A DNA stretch of 23,070 bases from a virus. Position numbers and translations under genes: made by a program. The notes under the pieces were generated by a model. It saw only the letters and a list, made by a program, of their open reading frames with translations. It searched no databases and was not told where the DNA came from. Positions within the stretch are counted from its first letter, which is position 1, and the number at the start of each line of letters is the position of its first letter. Below, piece after piece: positions 1 through 6,866 of the stretch. The stretch is taken from IMG/VR virus record IMGVR_UViG_3300043427_003626, positions 1 through 23,070 of that record. One strand, written 5' to 3'.

Positions 1-2
1 GC

Positions 3-650
3 TATCCATTCCGAATGGCGCAGGCCACCCAGCAAAGCATTGGGACGTTCCTGTCGCTCATTTCCAATCTGCAGCAGATCCCGCATCCACAGGCGCCGGA
101 TCTGCCGATGTTGGCAGACCCCAGGCTTGATCTGACGCCATACATCTATCGAGCCCTTGATTTCCTTAAGCGAGAACTGACCTATGCAGGACAGTACAAC
201 GATGACAGCGGTACCGACGATCCCGGCATCCTCGGTCCCATCGAACGCGGTCGCGCCGAATATGGCTTCCCCGCAGGTCCAGCCGGTCCAACCTTCGTAC
301 CCGACGGCGGCACCGGCGTATTCTCCGGAAGCGCCGGTTTCGGCCCCGCAGGCCAACCCATGGCAGGCGGCGTACCAGGGGCTCCTCGCCAGTTTGAACG
401 CGACGCAGCCCTCCCCGGCCCCGGCGTACTCCTCGCCGATGATCCAACAGGTGGCCCCTTCCCCGGTGGCTTACCAGTCGGCGCCGGCCAGCTACCAGGC
501 GGCTCCGTCCGTTTCGGCGCCGCTGATCTCAGCATTCCCACAAACGCCGGCTTACTCCCCGGTCTCAGCACCGGCGTACAGCCAGCCGCAAACCCAGAGC
601 CAGAGCGTCGCCGACGAGTATCTGGCAAGCGTCAGCAACGAAAGTCTTGA
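3..650 (+). CDS. C-terminal part of an upstream gene, possibly the portal protein
   Basis: This reading frame is open from the left edge of the window to a stop at 648-650, so the true start lies outside. The first 60 or so residues look like ordinary protein, with a hydrophobic helix (GTFLSLISNL) followed by a charged helix (TPYIYRALDFLKRELTYAGQ). The other two forward frames both hit stops before position 185. The remaining 150 residues are Gly/Pro-rich and end in a strongly basic tail (ERRRRVSGKRQQRKS). That tail overlaps the next gene in another frame. Lying directly before a scaffold-like gene suggests a portal or other head-vertex protein, but no diagnostic motif is visible, so the product is inferred from position only. 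Confidence 0.55.
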   Translation, partial: YPFRMAQATQQSIGTFLSLISNLQQIPHPQAPDLPMLADPRLDLTPYIYRALDFLKRELTYAGQYNDDSGTDDPGILGPIERGRAEYGFPAGPAGPTFVPDGGTGVFSGSAGFGPAGQPMAGGVPGAPRQFERDAALPGPGVLLADDPTGGPFPGGLPVGAGQLPGGSVRFGAADLSIPTNAGLLPGLSTGVQPAANPEPERRRRVSGKRQQRKS

Positions 651-1164
651 GGTCCTGCAGCACTTCGGCGCCGAGGCCCCTGCACTGCTGAACCGCTATG
701 CCTGTGTGGTTGAGGATGCCCTGCTGACCCAGGCGCAGAACACCGCTCAGGCCCTGCAGGAACTGCAGGGTGTTCAGCAGCAACTGGTCAATGCCCATGA
801 CGTCATCCGCGCCGCTGCGGAAGACAACTCGGCCTACAACCTGCTGCTGACCGACCCCGACCTGCTGGCCAACTACGTTACCGACTTCTACGGTCCCCAG
901 GGGCCGTATCCGGTCGAGACCCCGCAGGATCGGCTGGCTGCTGAGGTGACCGCCAGCGAGCAGTTCTATGCCCCACAGGCGCCGAGCTACCAGCGACCTC
1001 AGCTCGAGATGCCCGACCCGAATGTCCAGGCCGGCGCCCCCGGTTCGGATTTCTGGTCGGTGTTCTCGCAGGTGAGCGAGCGCAATCCCGCCATGGCCTG
1101 GCAGATCCTGTCGCAGGCCACCCCGGACGCCCTGCGCAGCAAGGTGCTGGTTTCCGAGGTCTGA
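184..1164 (+). CDS. Scaffold-like Pro/Ala/Gln-rich head protein
   Basis: The 326-residue product has a low-complexity N-terminal half (about residues 8-140) rich in Pro, Ala, Ser, Gln and Tyr, with recurring AYS/PAYS words. A more ordinary, helix-prone, acidic half follows (about 143-326: YLASVSNESLEVLQHFGAEA, then ALQELQGVQQQLVNAHDVI) and ends in FWSVFSQVSERNPAMAWQIL. A disordered arm plus a helical body is typical of phage scaffolding or assembly proteins, and the gene sits in a head-gene setting. This is an inference; no family signature is recognised. The start is uncertain: ATG 184, 202 and 262 are all in frame, and only weak Shine-Dalgarno matches precede 184 and 202. A terminator follows the stop closely. 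Confidence 0.6.
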   Translation: MQDSTTMTAVPTIPASSVPSNAVAPNMASPQVQPVQPSYPTAAPAYSPEAPVSAPQANPWQAAYQGLLASLNATQPSPAPAYSSPMIQQVAPSPVAYQSAPASYQAAPSVSAPLISAFPQTPAYSPVSAPAYSQPQTQSQSVADEYLASVSNESLEVLQHFGAEAPALLNRYACVVEDALLTQAQNTAQALQELQGVQQQLVNAHDVIRAAAEDNSAYNLLLTDPDLLANYVTDFYGPQGPYPVETPQDRLAAEVTASEQFYAPQAPSYQRPQLEMPDPNVQAGAPGSDFWSVFSQVSERNPAMAWQILSQATPDALRSKVLVSEV

Positions 1165-1179
1165 TCCACTGACCATCAC

Positions 1180-1204
1180 AGCCCCGCCCAGTGCGGGGCT
1201 TTTC
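1180..1204 (+). terminator. Rho-independent terminator after the scaffold-like gene
   Basis: An 8-bp perfect stem (AGCCCCGC 1180-1187 with GCGGGGCT 1193-1200) has a 5-nt loop and is followed by TTT. It lies 15 nt after the stop of the scaffold-like gene and ends just before the next gene's ATG at 1207. It would limit transcription into the following genes. Confidence 0.8.
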
Positions 1205-1206
1205 CC

Positions 1207-1527
1207 ATGATTGCTCCTCCCAATACCGCCGTCCCCGTACGGCGCAACCCTGCCGCCGAGCTGGTCTTCTCCGCGCCCCCGGGTGCGCCTGATCGAATGC
1301 AACCGCAGGTTGCCCTGCAGCAGCAGGCCATTCGTGGTGATGTACAAGCCGAGATCAGCAGCACCCAGAGGCAAGCGCTCCTGGATGGCTATGTGAGCGA
1401 ACTACAGAAAGCCAGCGGAACAGAGGCCAAGCAGGCGTTGGCCAACAAAGTCAACGAATTCATGTCCACTCAGCGGATTGCTACTCCAGCTGATGCGATC
1501 ATGATGATGACCGGCATGCGCGGTTAG
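1207..1527 (+). CDS. Small helical protein of unknown function
   Basis: The 106-residue product has a Pro-rich N-terminal 30 residues, then a Gln/Glu/Lys-rich, probably helical body (VALQQQAIRGDVQAEISSTQ, LQKASGTEAKQALANKVNEF), and a Met-rich end (AIMMMTGMRG). I do not recognise the family. The ATG at 1207 abuts the terminator U-tract with no Shine-Dalgarno sequence other than the hairpin itself. The internal ATG at 1297 is a possible alternative start that would drop the Pro-rich arm. Location between the scaffold-like gene and the lysis gene suggests a minor virion or assembly protein. Confidence 0.6.
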   Translation: MIAPPNTAVPVRRNPAAELVFSAPPGAPDRMQPQVALQQQAIRGDVQAEISSTQRQALLDGYVSELQKASGTEAKQALANKVNEFMSTQRIATPADAIMMMTGMRG

Positions 1528-1556
1528 CTAACCTTTTAGGGACTGCGGGCATGTGA

Positions 1557-1871
1557 ATGCGGCTTGCTGGTAGCCCCGAGGTCTACGAGGTCCTCTCCAG
1601 GCGATTCGTCGATCGCGGCGTGCCTGGGGAGGCCTCTCGGCATCTTGCCGCTGAGGTCATGTCTGACGGCGATCAGGTCGACACCCGGTTGGACACATTC
1701 TTCCGGATGTACGAACTGCTGCAGTCCAAGGGATACAGCGAACCAGCAGCGCAGCATCTAGCGGTCGAAATGATGGAGGGTCGCGAACCGATGGCCCGGA
1801 TGACGAAACGCTTTGCGGCAATCAATGGACAGCAATTCCCTGACCCTGGCAGCGGCAGTCCAGTTAATTGA
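1557..1871 (+). CDS. Small hypothetical protein before the endolysin
   Basis: The 104-residue product consists of two similar helical segments: YEVLSRRFVDRGVPGEASRH followed by LAAEVM, and YELLQSKGYSEPAAQHLAVE followed by MMEG. The pattern suggests a degenerate internal duplication of about 50 residues built around (E)ASRHLAAEVM and PAAQHLAVEMM. The function is unknown. An in-frame TGA at 1554 lies directly before ATG 1557, which fixes the furthest possible start; no good Shine-Dalgarno sequence is visible. The 3' end overlaps the endolysin start by about 47 nt, so the two are probably translated together. There is no transmembrane segment, so it does not look like a holin. Confidence 0.6.
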   Translation: MRLAGSPEVYEVLSRRFVDRGVPGEASRHLAAEVMSDGDQVDTRLDTFFRMYELLQSKGYSEPAAQHLAVEMMEGREPMARMTKRFAAINGQQFPDPGSGSPVN

Positions 1872-3006
1872 GAGCTTTGAGGGCGTCGAGGAAGAGGCGT
1901 ATCTCGATCCAATCGGCATCCCGACAATTTGCGCTGGAATCACCGTCTATCCAGGCGGTCAGCCAGTCCGCATGGGGGATGTCTGTGATAGCAGGATCTG
2001 CAAGGCGCACCTCATGGAGCTCCTGAGGGAGACTTATGTGCCGGCATTGGAATCGATCCCGGGCTGGAGCCGCCTTGGGTACCGCCGCCAGGCAGTGTTG
2101 CTGAGCTTCGCGTGGAATCTCGGGCCAAGGTTCTATGGCTCAGAGGGATTCGAGACGATCACCAGTGTCCTCAGGGAAGGTGCCACACGACCCGAAGCGT
2201 ACGCGCAGATGCCTCAAGCGCTTAGCCTGTATGTCAACGCAGGTGGTGGCCCGCTTCCGGGGTTGATTGATCGCCGCAGGCGAGAAGGCGAAATCTGGGC
2301 CAAGGAGGACAATGGAATGACTGTATTCACAGCCACGCAAGGCACGGTGCTAAAGAAAGCGCCGATTGATTCGCAGTACCTGTCTGAAGCCGGCAAGCGG
2401 GCCTACGGCAAAGGCAACTCGATTGTCGTCACGCAGGTCGACGAGATCCCCGCAGACAGTCATGCCTGGTTCACGCTGAAGGATTCCGGAGAACGCTGGG
2501 CCGCATTCCTGCCTCACTGGAAAGCAGAGTCCGCAAAACCTGCACCGGAAGCACCGCAAACAGCACAAGTCAAGCGCGTCGATTGGAGCAATTTTGCTTG
2601 TCCAGTGGGGAAGTACATCACAGTGGGCGAGGTTCTGCAGTACGACTTGCGCAGAAAGCCGATCCCCGGCAGCGCCATCGAGCAGGCAATCCTTGCGCTC
2701 TGCAAGGAGTTCGACAGCATACGCGAGGCCTGGGATGGCCCGATCGGTGTCACCAGTGGCTATCGGCCGGAGCCAATCAATTCGCAAGTGGGCGGCGTGC
2801 CAAACAGCTACCACACGCGGGGCATGGCGCTGGACATCTATCCAGTCGGCGCCTCACTGCAGAAATTCTATGCCTGGCTGATCAAGCGCTGGAGCGGAGG
2901 ATTTGGTGACGGGCGTAACAGGGGCTTCATTCATATCGACACCAGAAACGGCGGGAGATTCAGTAGCACACCTGACGCGAAGCCCGCTGCTGCCTGGCTG
3001 TACTGA
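1825..3006 (+). CDS. Modular endolysin: GH24-type lysozyme, SH3-like linker, M15-type peptidase
   Basis: The 393-residue product carries two predicted wall-degrading activities. The N-terminal domain (about 1-165) has the T4/P21 lysozyme signature E-8aa-D-5aa-T, with E19 in SFEG, D28 in AYLDP and T34 in PTICAG; this family cuts the glycan strand. Residues about 170-245 resemble a small SH3-like binding domain (TATQGTVLKKAPIDS to WAAFLPHW). The C-terminal domain (about 255-393) has the zinc peptidase M15 pattern GVTSGYR, H330 and D337 in YHTRGMALD, and H370 in FIHID; such enzymes cut peptide cross-links. ATG 1825 is preferred; an in-frame TTG at 1813 would add four residues. There is no signal peptide, so release probably needs a holin, which is not seen nearby. 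Both catalytic sets look intact. Confidence 0.9.
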   Translation: MDSNSLTLAAAVQLIESFEGVEEEAYLDPIGIPTICAGITVYPGGQPVRMGDVCDSRICKAHLMELLRETYVPALESIPGWSRLGYRRQAVLLSFAWNLGPRFYGSEGFETITSVLREGATRPEAYAQMPQALSLYVNAGGGPLPGLIDRRRREGEIWAKEDNGMTVFTATQGTVLKKAPIDSQYLSEAGKRAYGKGNSIVVTQVDEIPADSHAWFTLKDSGERWAAFLPHWKAESAKPAPEAPQTAQVKRVDWSNFACPVGKYITVGEVLQYDLRRKPIPGSAIEQAILALCKEFDSIREAWDGPIGVTSGYRPEPINSQVGGVPNSYHTRGMALDIYPVGASLQKFYAWLIKRWSGGFGDGRNRGFIHIDTRNGGRFSSTPDAKPAAAWLY

Positions 3007-3016
3007 ATGCCCCTAC

Positions 3017-3022
3017 TAGAAT
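3017..3022 (+). promoter_or_regulatory. TAGAAT -10-like motif before the fibre gene at 3050
   Basis: The word CTAGAATCG lies in the 43-nt gap between the endolysin stop and the next ATG, 27 nt before that ATG. A Shine-Dalgarno sequence GGAGG follows at 3034-3038. No convincing -35 box is visible. It is one of several copies of this motif in intergenic gaps of the window. Confidence 0.45.
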
Positions 3023-3049
3023 CGAAGGCATCCGGAGGTTCTTGGCCGC

Positions 3050-5293
3050 ATGGCTGTTACCGATAAGCTGAAGCGTTGGGGAGATCGCAACAAGAGCTTC
3101 CTGGTTGGCCCGGTAACCCTGGTAGGGCCGATTACGGATGCGCGCAGGAAGGGCTTTGCAAGCGCGACCAGGATTGACGGAGCTGTTGACGTCTACGAGA
3201 TTACCGACGGCATTGGCGCGACAGAGGGTGCGTACACGATCACGATCCGGCCATATAGCGAGAGGGGCTTAACAGCAAAGCATCGCGCTGTAGGCAGGGT
3301 TGCCTTGGTGCGGCAGGTGAACGGAGTCGGAAATCCAGGTGCGCCTTCGACGGTGGTCGGAATCCGGTCACCGCGCGACTCGAGGTCAACGGTGACCCTG
3401 GGCCCGGCTTTCATCCTGAACCAGGACCGTGTGTTCGTGGTTATCGAACGGCAAGATACCTCGACACTCAGATATATCCTTGAGGTGGACAGGATTCCGA
3501 CGCTTTGGGGCCTGGCCGGCAGCAATCCCTCACTCGACCTGCGCTTTGCGGAGAACAAGAGCCTGACCGATGCCGTATCAGGCCAGAACCTGATCAGCTT
3601 CACCCGCCAAACCAGTGGCACCTATGTCGATAGCCAGGGAGTGATTCGCAATGCGGTGACAAATCTGCTGTTGAGGAGTGAGGAGTTTGGGACTACGTGG
3701 AGCGTTTCTGGTAACAACGCTAGTGTTATCGCTAATCAGGACATAGCTCCTAATGGCACTAATACCGCAGGCAAACTGGTAGAAGACACTTCAGCTTCAA
3801 CGTTTCACCGAATCCAACAAAGTGCATCACTCGCTAACGGGCCAGTCTCTTATAGCGTTTACCTGAAAGCTGCAGGTCGCAACTTTGCTATCCTGACTGT
3901 CTTCAACGCAACAGATGGTAGCTATTCCAATGTCAAGTTCAATCTCCAAGCGGGCACGGTAGATACGGTAATTACCGGATCCGGTATTGGTAGTATTACA
4001 TCCGTTGGTAATGGATGGTTCAGGTGCTCTGTCAGAGGTACGACGACAGTTAGTGCGTCAAACATTGCTTACATCTGGACTTCCAATGCTACAGGTGCCG
4101 GTTCAACTCACACCGGAGACGGCACCTCTGGCATCTACATCTGGGGCGCCCAACTAGAGCAATCCAGCACCGTAGGCGAATACATCCCCACCACCAGCAC
4201 GATCAACTCTGCCCCCCGCTTCGACCACAACCCGACCACGGGCGAAAGCCTGGGGTTGCTGGTGGAGGAGCAGAGGACGAATCTGCTGGTGCGGAGTGAG
4301 GAGTTTGATAATGCAAGCTGGGTTAAAACGCTTGCCACAGTTACGTCCGATGCGGGTATAGCGCCGAATGGCTCGACCGTTGCAGACAAGCTGGTTGGGA
4401 ACTCAACTGTTGACGCTCATTATATTCAACAGAACATCGCAGGAGCCACTAGTGGCACTCCTTACACTTCAAGCGTCTACGCCAAGGCGGCAGAGATTTC
4501 TAGAATTGAGATTCTTCACGTCATAGGAGCAACGCTTTACGCCCAGGGGTATGACTTGTCCAACGGAACGCTGATAACCAGGGTGGCCGGAGGCGCAACT
4601 GCCGCAACCGGGGGCTTCATTCAACCTGTTGGAAACGGATGGTATCGCTGTGGAATTACTCAAACATCAGACGGAACGTCGGGCGCCATGCGCGTTACGT
4701 TGCGCAGCGGCAGCACAGTAGGCTTTGACGCCACTTCCCAAGGAGTGCTGCTCTGGGGCGCCCAGCTAGAAGCCGGAGCCTTCCCCACCAGCTACATCCC
4801 CACAACGGGCACAGCGGCCACGCGATCAGCGGACGTGGCCAGCATTAGTGGTAGCAACTTCTCTAGTTGGTATCGGCAGGATGAGGGGACGGTGTTCTTG
4901 TCGGCCAGCGTCCCTCAGCCCTCAAATGGCAATAGGCGAGTTGCTTTTGCAACAGATGGCACATTCAACAACCGAGTTGGGATCCTGTTCAATTCATCAA
5001 ACAACCCGCAATTTTTGCTTTCAGCCGCTGGAGTAACTACTGCAGCAATCTCGTCAAGTCTTACCGCTACTGGATTCGTTCAGTCTGCCGCCGGATATGC
5101 CGTAGACAATTTTGCGTTTGCTGCTGGCGGTGTTCTTGCTGGCACGGATACATCAGGAGCTGTACCGAGCACCGTGGATCAACTAAGTATCGGGTCTTCC
5201 GATGGTGCGGATCGCATTCACGGCCACATCCGACGGATTGCTTTCTGGCCCTCTCGCCTCTCGGATTCCACCCTCCAAGCAATCACTCAGTAA
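3050..5293 (+). CDS. Large fibre/adhesin with two repeated carbohydrate-binding-like modules and a LamG-like end
   Basis: The 747-residue product is built of modules. Residues 1-150 form a domain shared with the gene at 5912 (VLVGP/FLVGP, GAVDVYEITDG, GRVALVRQ, IERQD). Residues about 165-205 are a linker seen in many phage fibre proteins (SFTRQTSGTYVDSQGV). Two copies of a roughly 205-residue beta-sandwich module follow (about 205-400 and 410-595). Each starts with LL(L/V)RSEEF and ends with WGAQLE followed by a short Thr/Pro-rich stretch, resembling CBM-like modules. The last 150 residues resemble a concanavalin A/LamG fold (HGHIRRIAFWPSRLSD). It is probably a host-binding or capsid-surface protein. 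GGAGG lies 11 nt before ATG 3050. Fold assignments are by resemblance. Confidence 0.75.
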   Translation: MAVTDKLKRWGDRNKSFLVGPVTLVGPITDARRKGFASATRIDGAVDVYEITDGIGATEGAYTITIRPYSERGLTAKHRAVGRVALVRQVNGVGNPGAPSTVVGIRSPRDSRSTVTLGPAFILNQDRVFVVIERQDTSTLRYILEVDRIPTLWGLAGSNPSLDLRFAENKSLTDAVSGQNLISFTRQTSGTYVDSQGVIRNAVTNLLLRSEEFGTTWSVSGNNASVIANQDIAPNGTNTAGKLVEDTSASTFHRIQQSASLANGPVSYSVYLKAAGRNFAILTVFNATDGSYSNVKFNLQAGTVDTVITGSGIGSITSVGNGWFRCSVRGTTTVSASNIAYIWTSNATGAGSTHTGDGTSGIYIWGAQLEQSSTVGEYIPTTSTINSAPRFDHNPTTGESLGLLVEEQRTNLLVRSEEFDNASWVKTLATVTSDAGIAPNGSTVADKLVGNSTVDAHYIQQNIAGATSGTPYTSSVYAKAAEISRIEILHVIGATLYAQGYDLSNGTLITRVAGGATAATGGFIQPVGNGWYRCGITQTSDGTSGAMRVTLRSGSTVGFDATSQGVLLWGAQLEAGAFPTSYIPTTGTAATRSADVASISGSNFSSWYRQDEGTVFLSASVPQPSNGNRRVAFATDGTFNNRVGILFNSSNNPQFLLSAAGVTTAAISSSLTATGFVQSAAGYAVDNFAFAAGGVLAGTDTSGAVPSTVDQLSIGSSDGADRIHGHIRRIAFWPSRLSDSTLQAITQ
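3662..4812 (+). repeat. Two tandem modules with near-identical edges in the fibre gene
   Basis: The left edges at 3662 and 4280 share about 28 nt beginning AATCTGCTG with few differences. The right edges at about 4140 and 4753 share CTGGGGCGCCCA and following text. The period is about 615 nt. The interiors are much more diverged, and the first copy is visibly richer in A and T than its surroundings. Confidence 0.75.
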
Positions 5294-5317
5294 CCCCCTT
5301 AGACCCTCCCTCTAACC

Positions 5318-5653
5318 ATGTACTGCTACTGCTTCCCCGACCGAGCCACCTTCCTTGACCTCGCCGCTGCTGAGGGCCTGGTCAGCGACGACGAAACGCT
5401 GATCACCAGCAGCCACACGCACTGCATCGACGAGATCGGCATCATCACCCAGGGCGGCCAGTGGGATCCCGAAACCGGCGAGGAGCTGGAGCCGCCGACT
5501 GTGCTGGAGGGGCATCACGTCAACACGCTCGGGCTGGCCCCTGAGGCGTGGGACGAATACCTCGTCGTGGTCAACACCCCCGCCCGCGTCTTCCTTGGTG
5601 GCGCCACCCAAGCACCGCCGACCGACGTCCTTGAGGAGATCGCCGCAGCATGA
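5318..5653 (+). CDS. Small acidic hypothetical protein
   Basis: The 111-residue product is acidic and compact (CFPDRATFLDLAAAEGLVSD, HTHCIDEIGIITQGGQWDPE, HHVNTLGLAPEAWDEYLVVV). It has three Cys in the first 40 residues and an HTH triplet, but no recognised catalytic motif. It resembles the small accessory proteins that often follow fibre genes, possibly fibre chaperones; this is inference from position. The ATG lies 24 nt after the preceding stop, with no clear Shine-Dalgarno sequence. It overlaps the next gene by ATGA, so the pair is probably translationally coupled. Confidence 0.65.
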   Translation: MYCYCFPDRATFLDLAAAEGLVSDDETLITSSHTHCIDEIGIITQGGQWDPETGEELEPPTVLEGHHVNTLGLAPEAWDEYLVVVNTPARVFLGGATQAPPTDVLEEIAAA

Positions 5654-5832
5654 ACCCCTACCTGAGGGCCGCACAGGCCATTCCCGCCATCAAGACCCAG
5701 GCCATCGCCAAGCTGGAAGAACGCCGGGTCGATACGGACGGCACCGTCTGGGTCCGCGCCCGCGACGAGGAGGGCCGCTTCATCGCCGACGACCCCGCCA
5801 CCCCCGAGGACGAGGCGTGGATAGAGGCCTAG
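5650..5832 (+). CDS. 60-residue hypothetical protein coupled to the preceding gene
   Basis: This short product has a helical start (NPYLRAAQAIPAIKTQAIAK) and an acidic end (ARDEEGRFIADDPATPEDEA). It begins at the ATGA that ends the previous gene, and TTGAGGAGAT upstream provides a Shine-Dalgarno sequence (GAGGAG). The family is not recognised with certainty. I believe similar short proteins accompany fibre genes in cyanophages, but I could not check this. It is probably expressed with its neighbour. Confidence 0.6.
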   Translation: MNPYLRAAQAIPAIKTQAIAKLEERRVDTDGTVWVRARDEEGRFIADDPATPEDEAWIEA

Positions 5833-5877
5833 TAGGCCTGAGGCGACTGCCAGGGAGGTGACTTCATCGCCGCGCGC

Positions 5878-5883
5878 TAGACT
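5878..5883 (+). promoter_or_regulatory. TAGACT, variant -10-like motif before the gene at 5912
   Basis: GCTAGACTG lies 28 nt before ATG 5912, almost the same distance as the TAGAAT copy before the paralogous gene at 3050. It differs from the common word at one position. No -35 box is recognised. Confidence 0.3.
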
Positions 5884-5911
5884 GGCCGCAGATTGATATT
5901 TAACCAGCACC

Positions 5912-6667
5912 ATGACTGTCATTGACAGGGTCAATCGCTGGGGCGCCTCGGGGAAAAGAGTGCTAGTTGGCCCCGGAGAGCTCTCGGGCCCCGCTAGTGA
6001 CGCGATCAAGGGACGCTTTGCAAGTATTACGCGGATTACCGGTGCTGTCGACTTTTACGAGATCACCGATGGATCTGGCGCCAATGAAGGCACGTACACG
6101 ATTTCGGTAAAGCCATACACAAAAGACGGCTTCCGCGCCAGTCTTGGAGGTGTGGGCCGAGTAGCGCTCGTTCGTCAAGCGGATGGCGTCAATACCCCTA
6201 CCGCGACCGCGACGCTGTTGAGCCTAAAGCGTCCACGCGACAAGCAGACCGCTGTTACCTTGGGGCCGGCATCCATCGCGACCACCGACCGGCTGTTTCT
6301 GATTATCGAGAGACAGGACGTATCAACCATCAAGTATCAGGTTGAACTCACTCGAGTTCTGGATGCAATCACAATCAGCACGCAGCCATCCGCTAGCAGC
6401 GTGACTGCGCCAGCCTCGGCGAGTTTCACCGTAGGTGCAACGACAAATGACGGCGGCACTCTGTCGTATCAGTGGCAGCTCAGCACCAACGGTGGCACGA
6501 GCTACTCCAACATCACCAATGGTGGTGTCTATAGCGGGGCGACAACCACGACGCTATCGATTTCCGATTCGACCGGACTCAATGGAAATCTTTATCGCGC
6601 CCGCGTGACCAGCACCGGCGGTTCTGTTGCCGTCAATTCCGATGGAGCGCTGCTGACCGTCGGCTGA
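5912..6667 (+). CDS. Virion adhesin with shared N-terminal domain and Ig-like C-terminal domain
   Basis: The 251-residue product has two parts. Residues 1-150 are a clear paralogue of the N-terminus of the gene at 3050 (RWG, LVGP, GAVDFYEITDGSGANEGTYTI, GRVALVRQ, TLGPA, IERQD). Residues about 155-251 form a bacterial Ig-like beta-sandwich (SYQWQLSTNGGTSYSNI, then LYRARVTSTGGSVAVNSDGA) without the disulfide Cys pair. Ig-like domains are common as surface decorations on phage capsids and fibres, binding carbohydrate weakly. The shared domain is probably the virion-anchoring part and the C-termini the exposed part; this is inference. No strong Shine-Dalgarno sequence lies directly before the ATG. 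Confidence 0.75.
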   Translation: MTVIDRVNRWGASGKRVLVGPGELSGPASDAIKGRFASITRITGAVDFYEITDGSGANEGTYTISVKPYTKDGFRASLGGVGRVALVRQADGVNTPTATATLLSLKRPRDKQTAVTLGPASIATTDRLFLIIERQDVSTIKYQVELTRVLDAITISTQPSASSVTAPASASFTVGATTNDGGTLSYQWQLSTNGGTSYSNITNGGVYSGATTTTLSISDSTGLNGNLYRARVTSTGGSVAVNSDGALLTVG

Positions 6668-6672
6668 TCGGC

Positions 6673-6736
6673 AAGTATTGCGCGTCAGGCGGAATCAGCC
6701 AATACCTGTGTTGTATTGGCTGATGTCCCAATACTT
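6673..6736. repeat. Nested inverted repeats between convergent genes
   Basis: The inner hairpin is a perfect 12-bp stem (ATCAGCCAATAC 6694-6705 with GTATTGGCTGAT 6713-6724) and a 7-nt loop. An outer pair, AAGTATTG 6673-6680 with CAATACTT 6729-6736, brackets it. It sits between a plus-strand stop at 6667 and a minus-strand stop at 6735. It probably acts as a bidirectional terminator or RNA-end stabiliser, although no U-tract follows on either strand. Confidence 0.65.
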
Positions 6737-6866
6737 AGCGGCCCTGTCCGCGTGATGGCTTGCGACCGTGATTAGGCTTGGAGCCGCGCCCCTGTCCCTG
6801 CCTGGTCTTCTTGCAGATAGGATCCCGGTGGACGCATCTGGTCGAATTAGTCTTCGGCTTGGCCAT
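6735..6866 (-). CDS. 43-residue strongly basic small protein
   Basis: This gene reads on the minus strand from ATG 6866-6864 to TAA 6737-6735. The product starts MAKPKTNSTRC, has two Cys (11 and 18) around HRDPI, and ends in a Gly/Arg/Lys/Gln repeat-like tail (RQGQGRGSKPNHGRKPSRGQ). Its start overlaps the previous gene's stop as TGATG, so it is the third member of a coupled minus-strand set. The composition suggests nucleic-acid binding or packing against DNA, but no family is recognised. The tight coupling and lack of internal stops support a real gene despite its size. Confidence 0.55.
   Translation of the reverse strand: MAKPKTNSTRCVHRDPICKKTRQGQGRGSKPNHGRKPSRGQGR

Noticed and set aside
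182-628. Long minus-strand frame opposite the scaffold-like gene
   Set aside because: GC-rich Pro/Ala coding DNA often leaves the complement open; its product is low-complexity and has no start signal.
4501-4506. TAGAAT inside the fibre gene
   Set aside because: It lies within coding sequence with no following gene start; taken as chance, and a reminder that the motif is short.
5825-5839. AGGCCT-AGT-AGGCCT hairpin at the end of the 60-residue gene
   Set aside because: Each arm is itself a six-base palindrome and no U-tract follows, so it is weak as a terminator.
5854-5861. GGAGGTGA resembling a strong ribosome site
   Set aside because: No ATG, GTG or TTG opens a usable frame at a suitable distance; the nearest GTG frame stops after about 12 codons.
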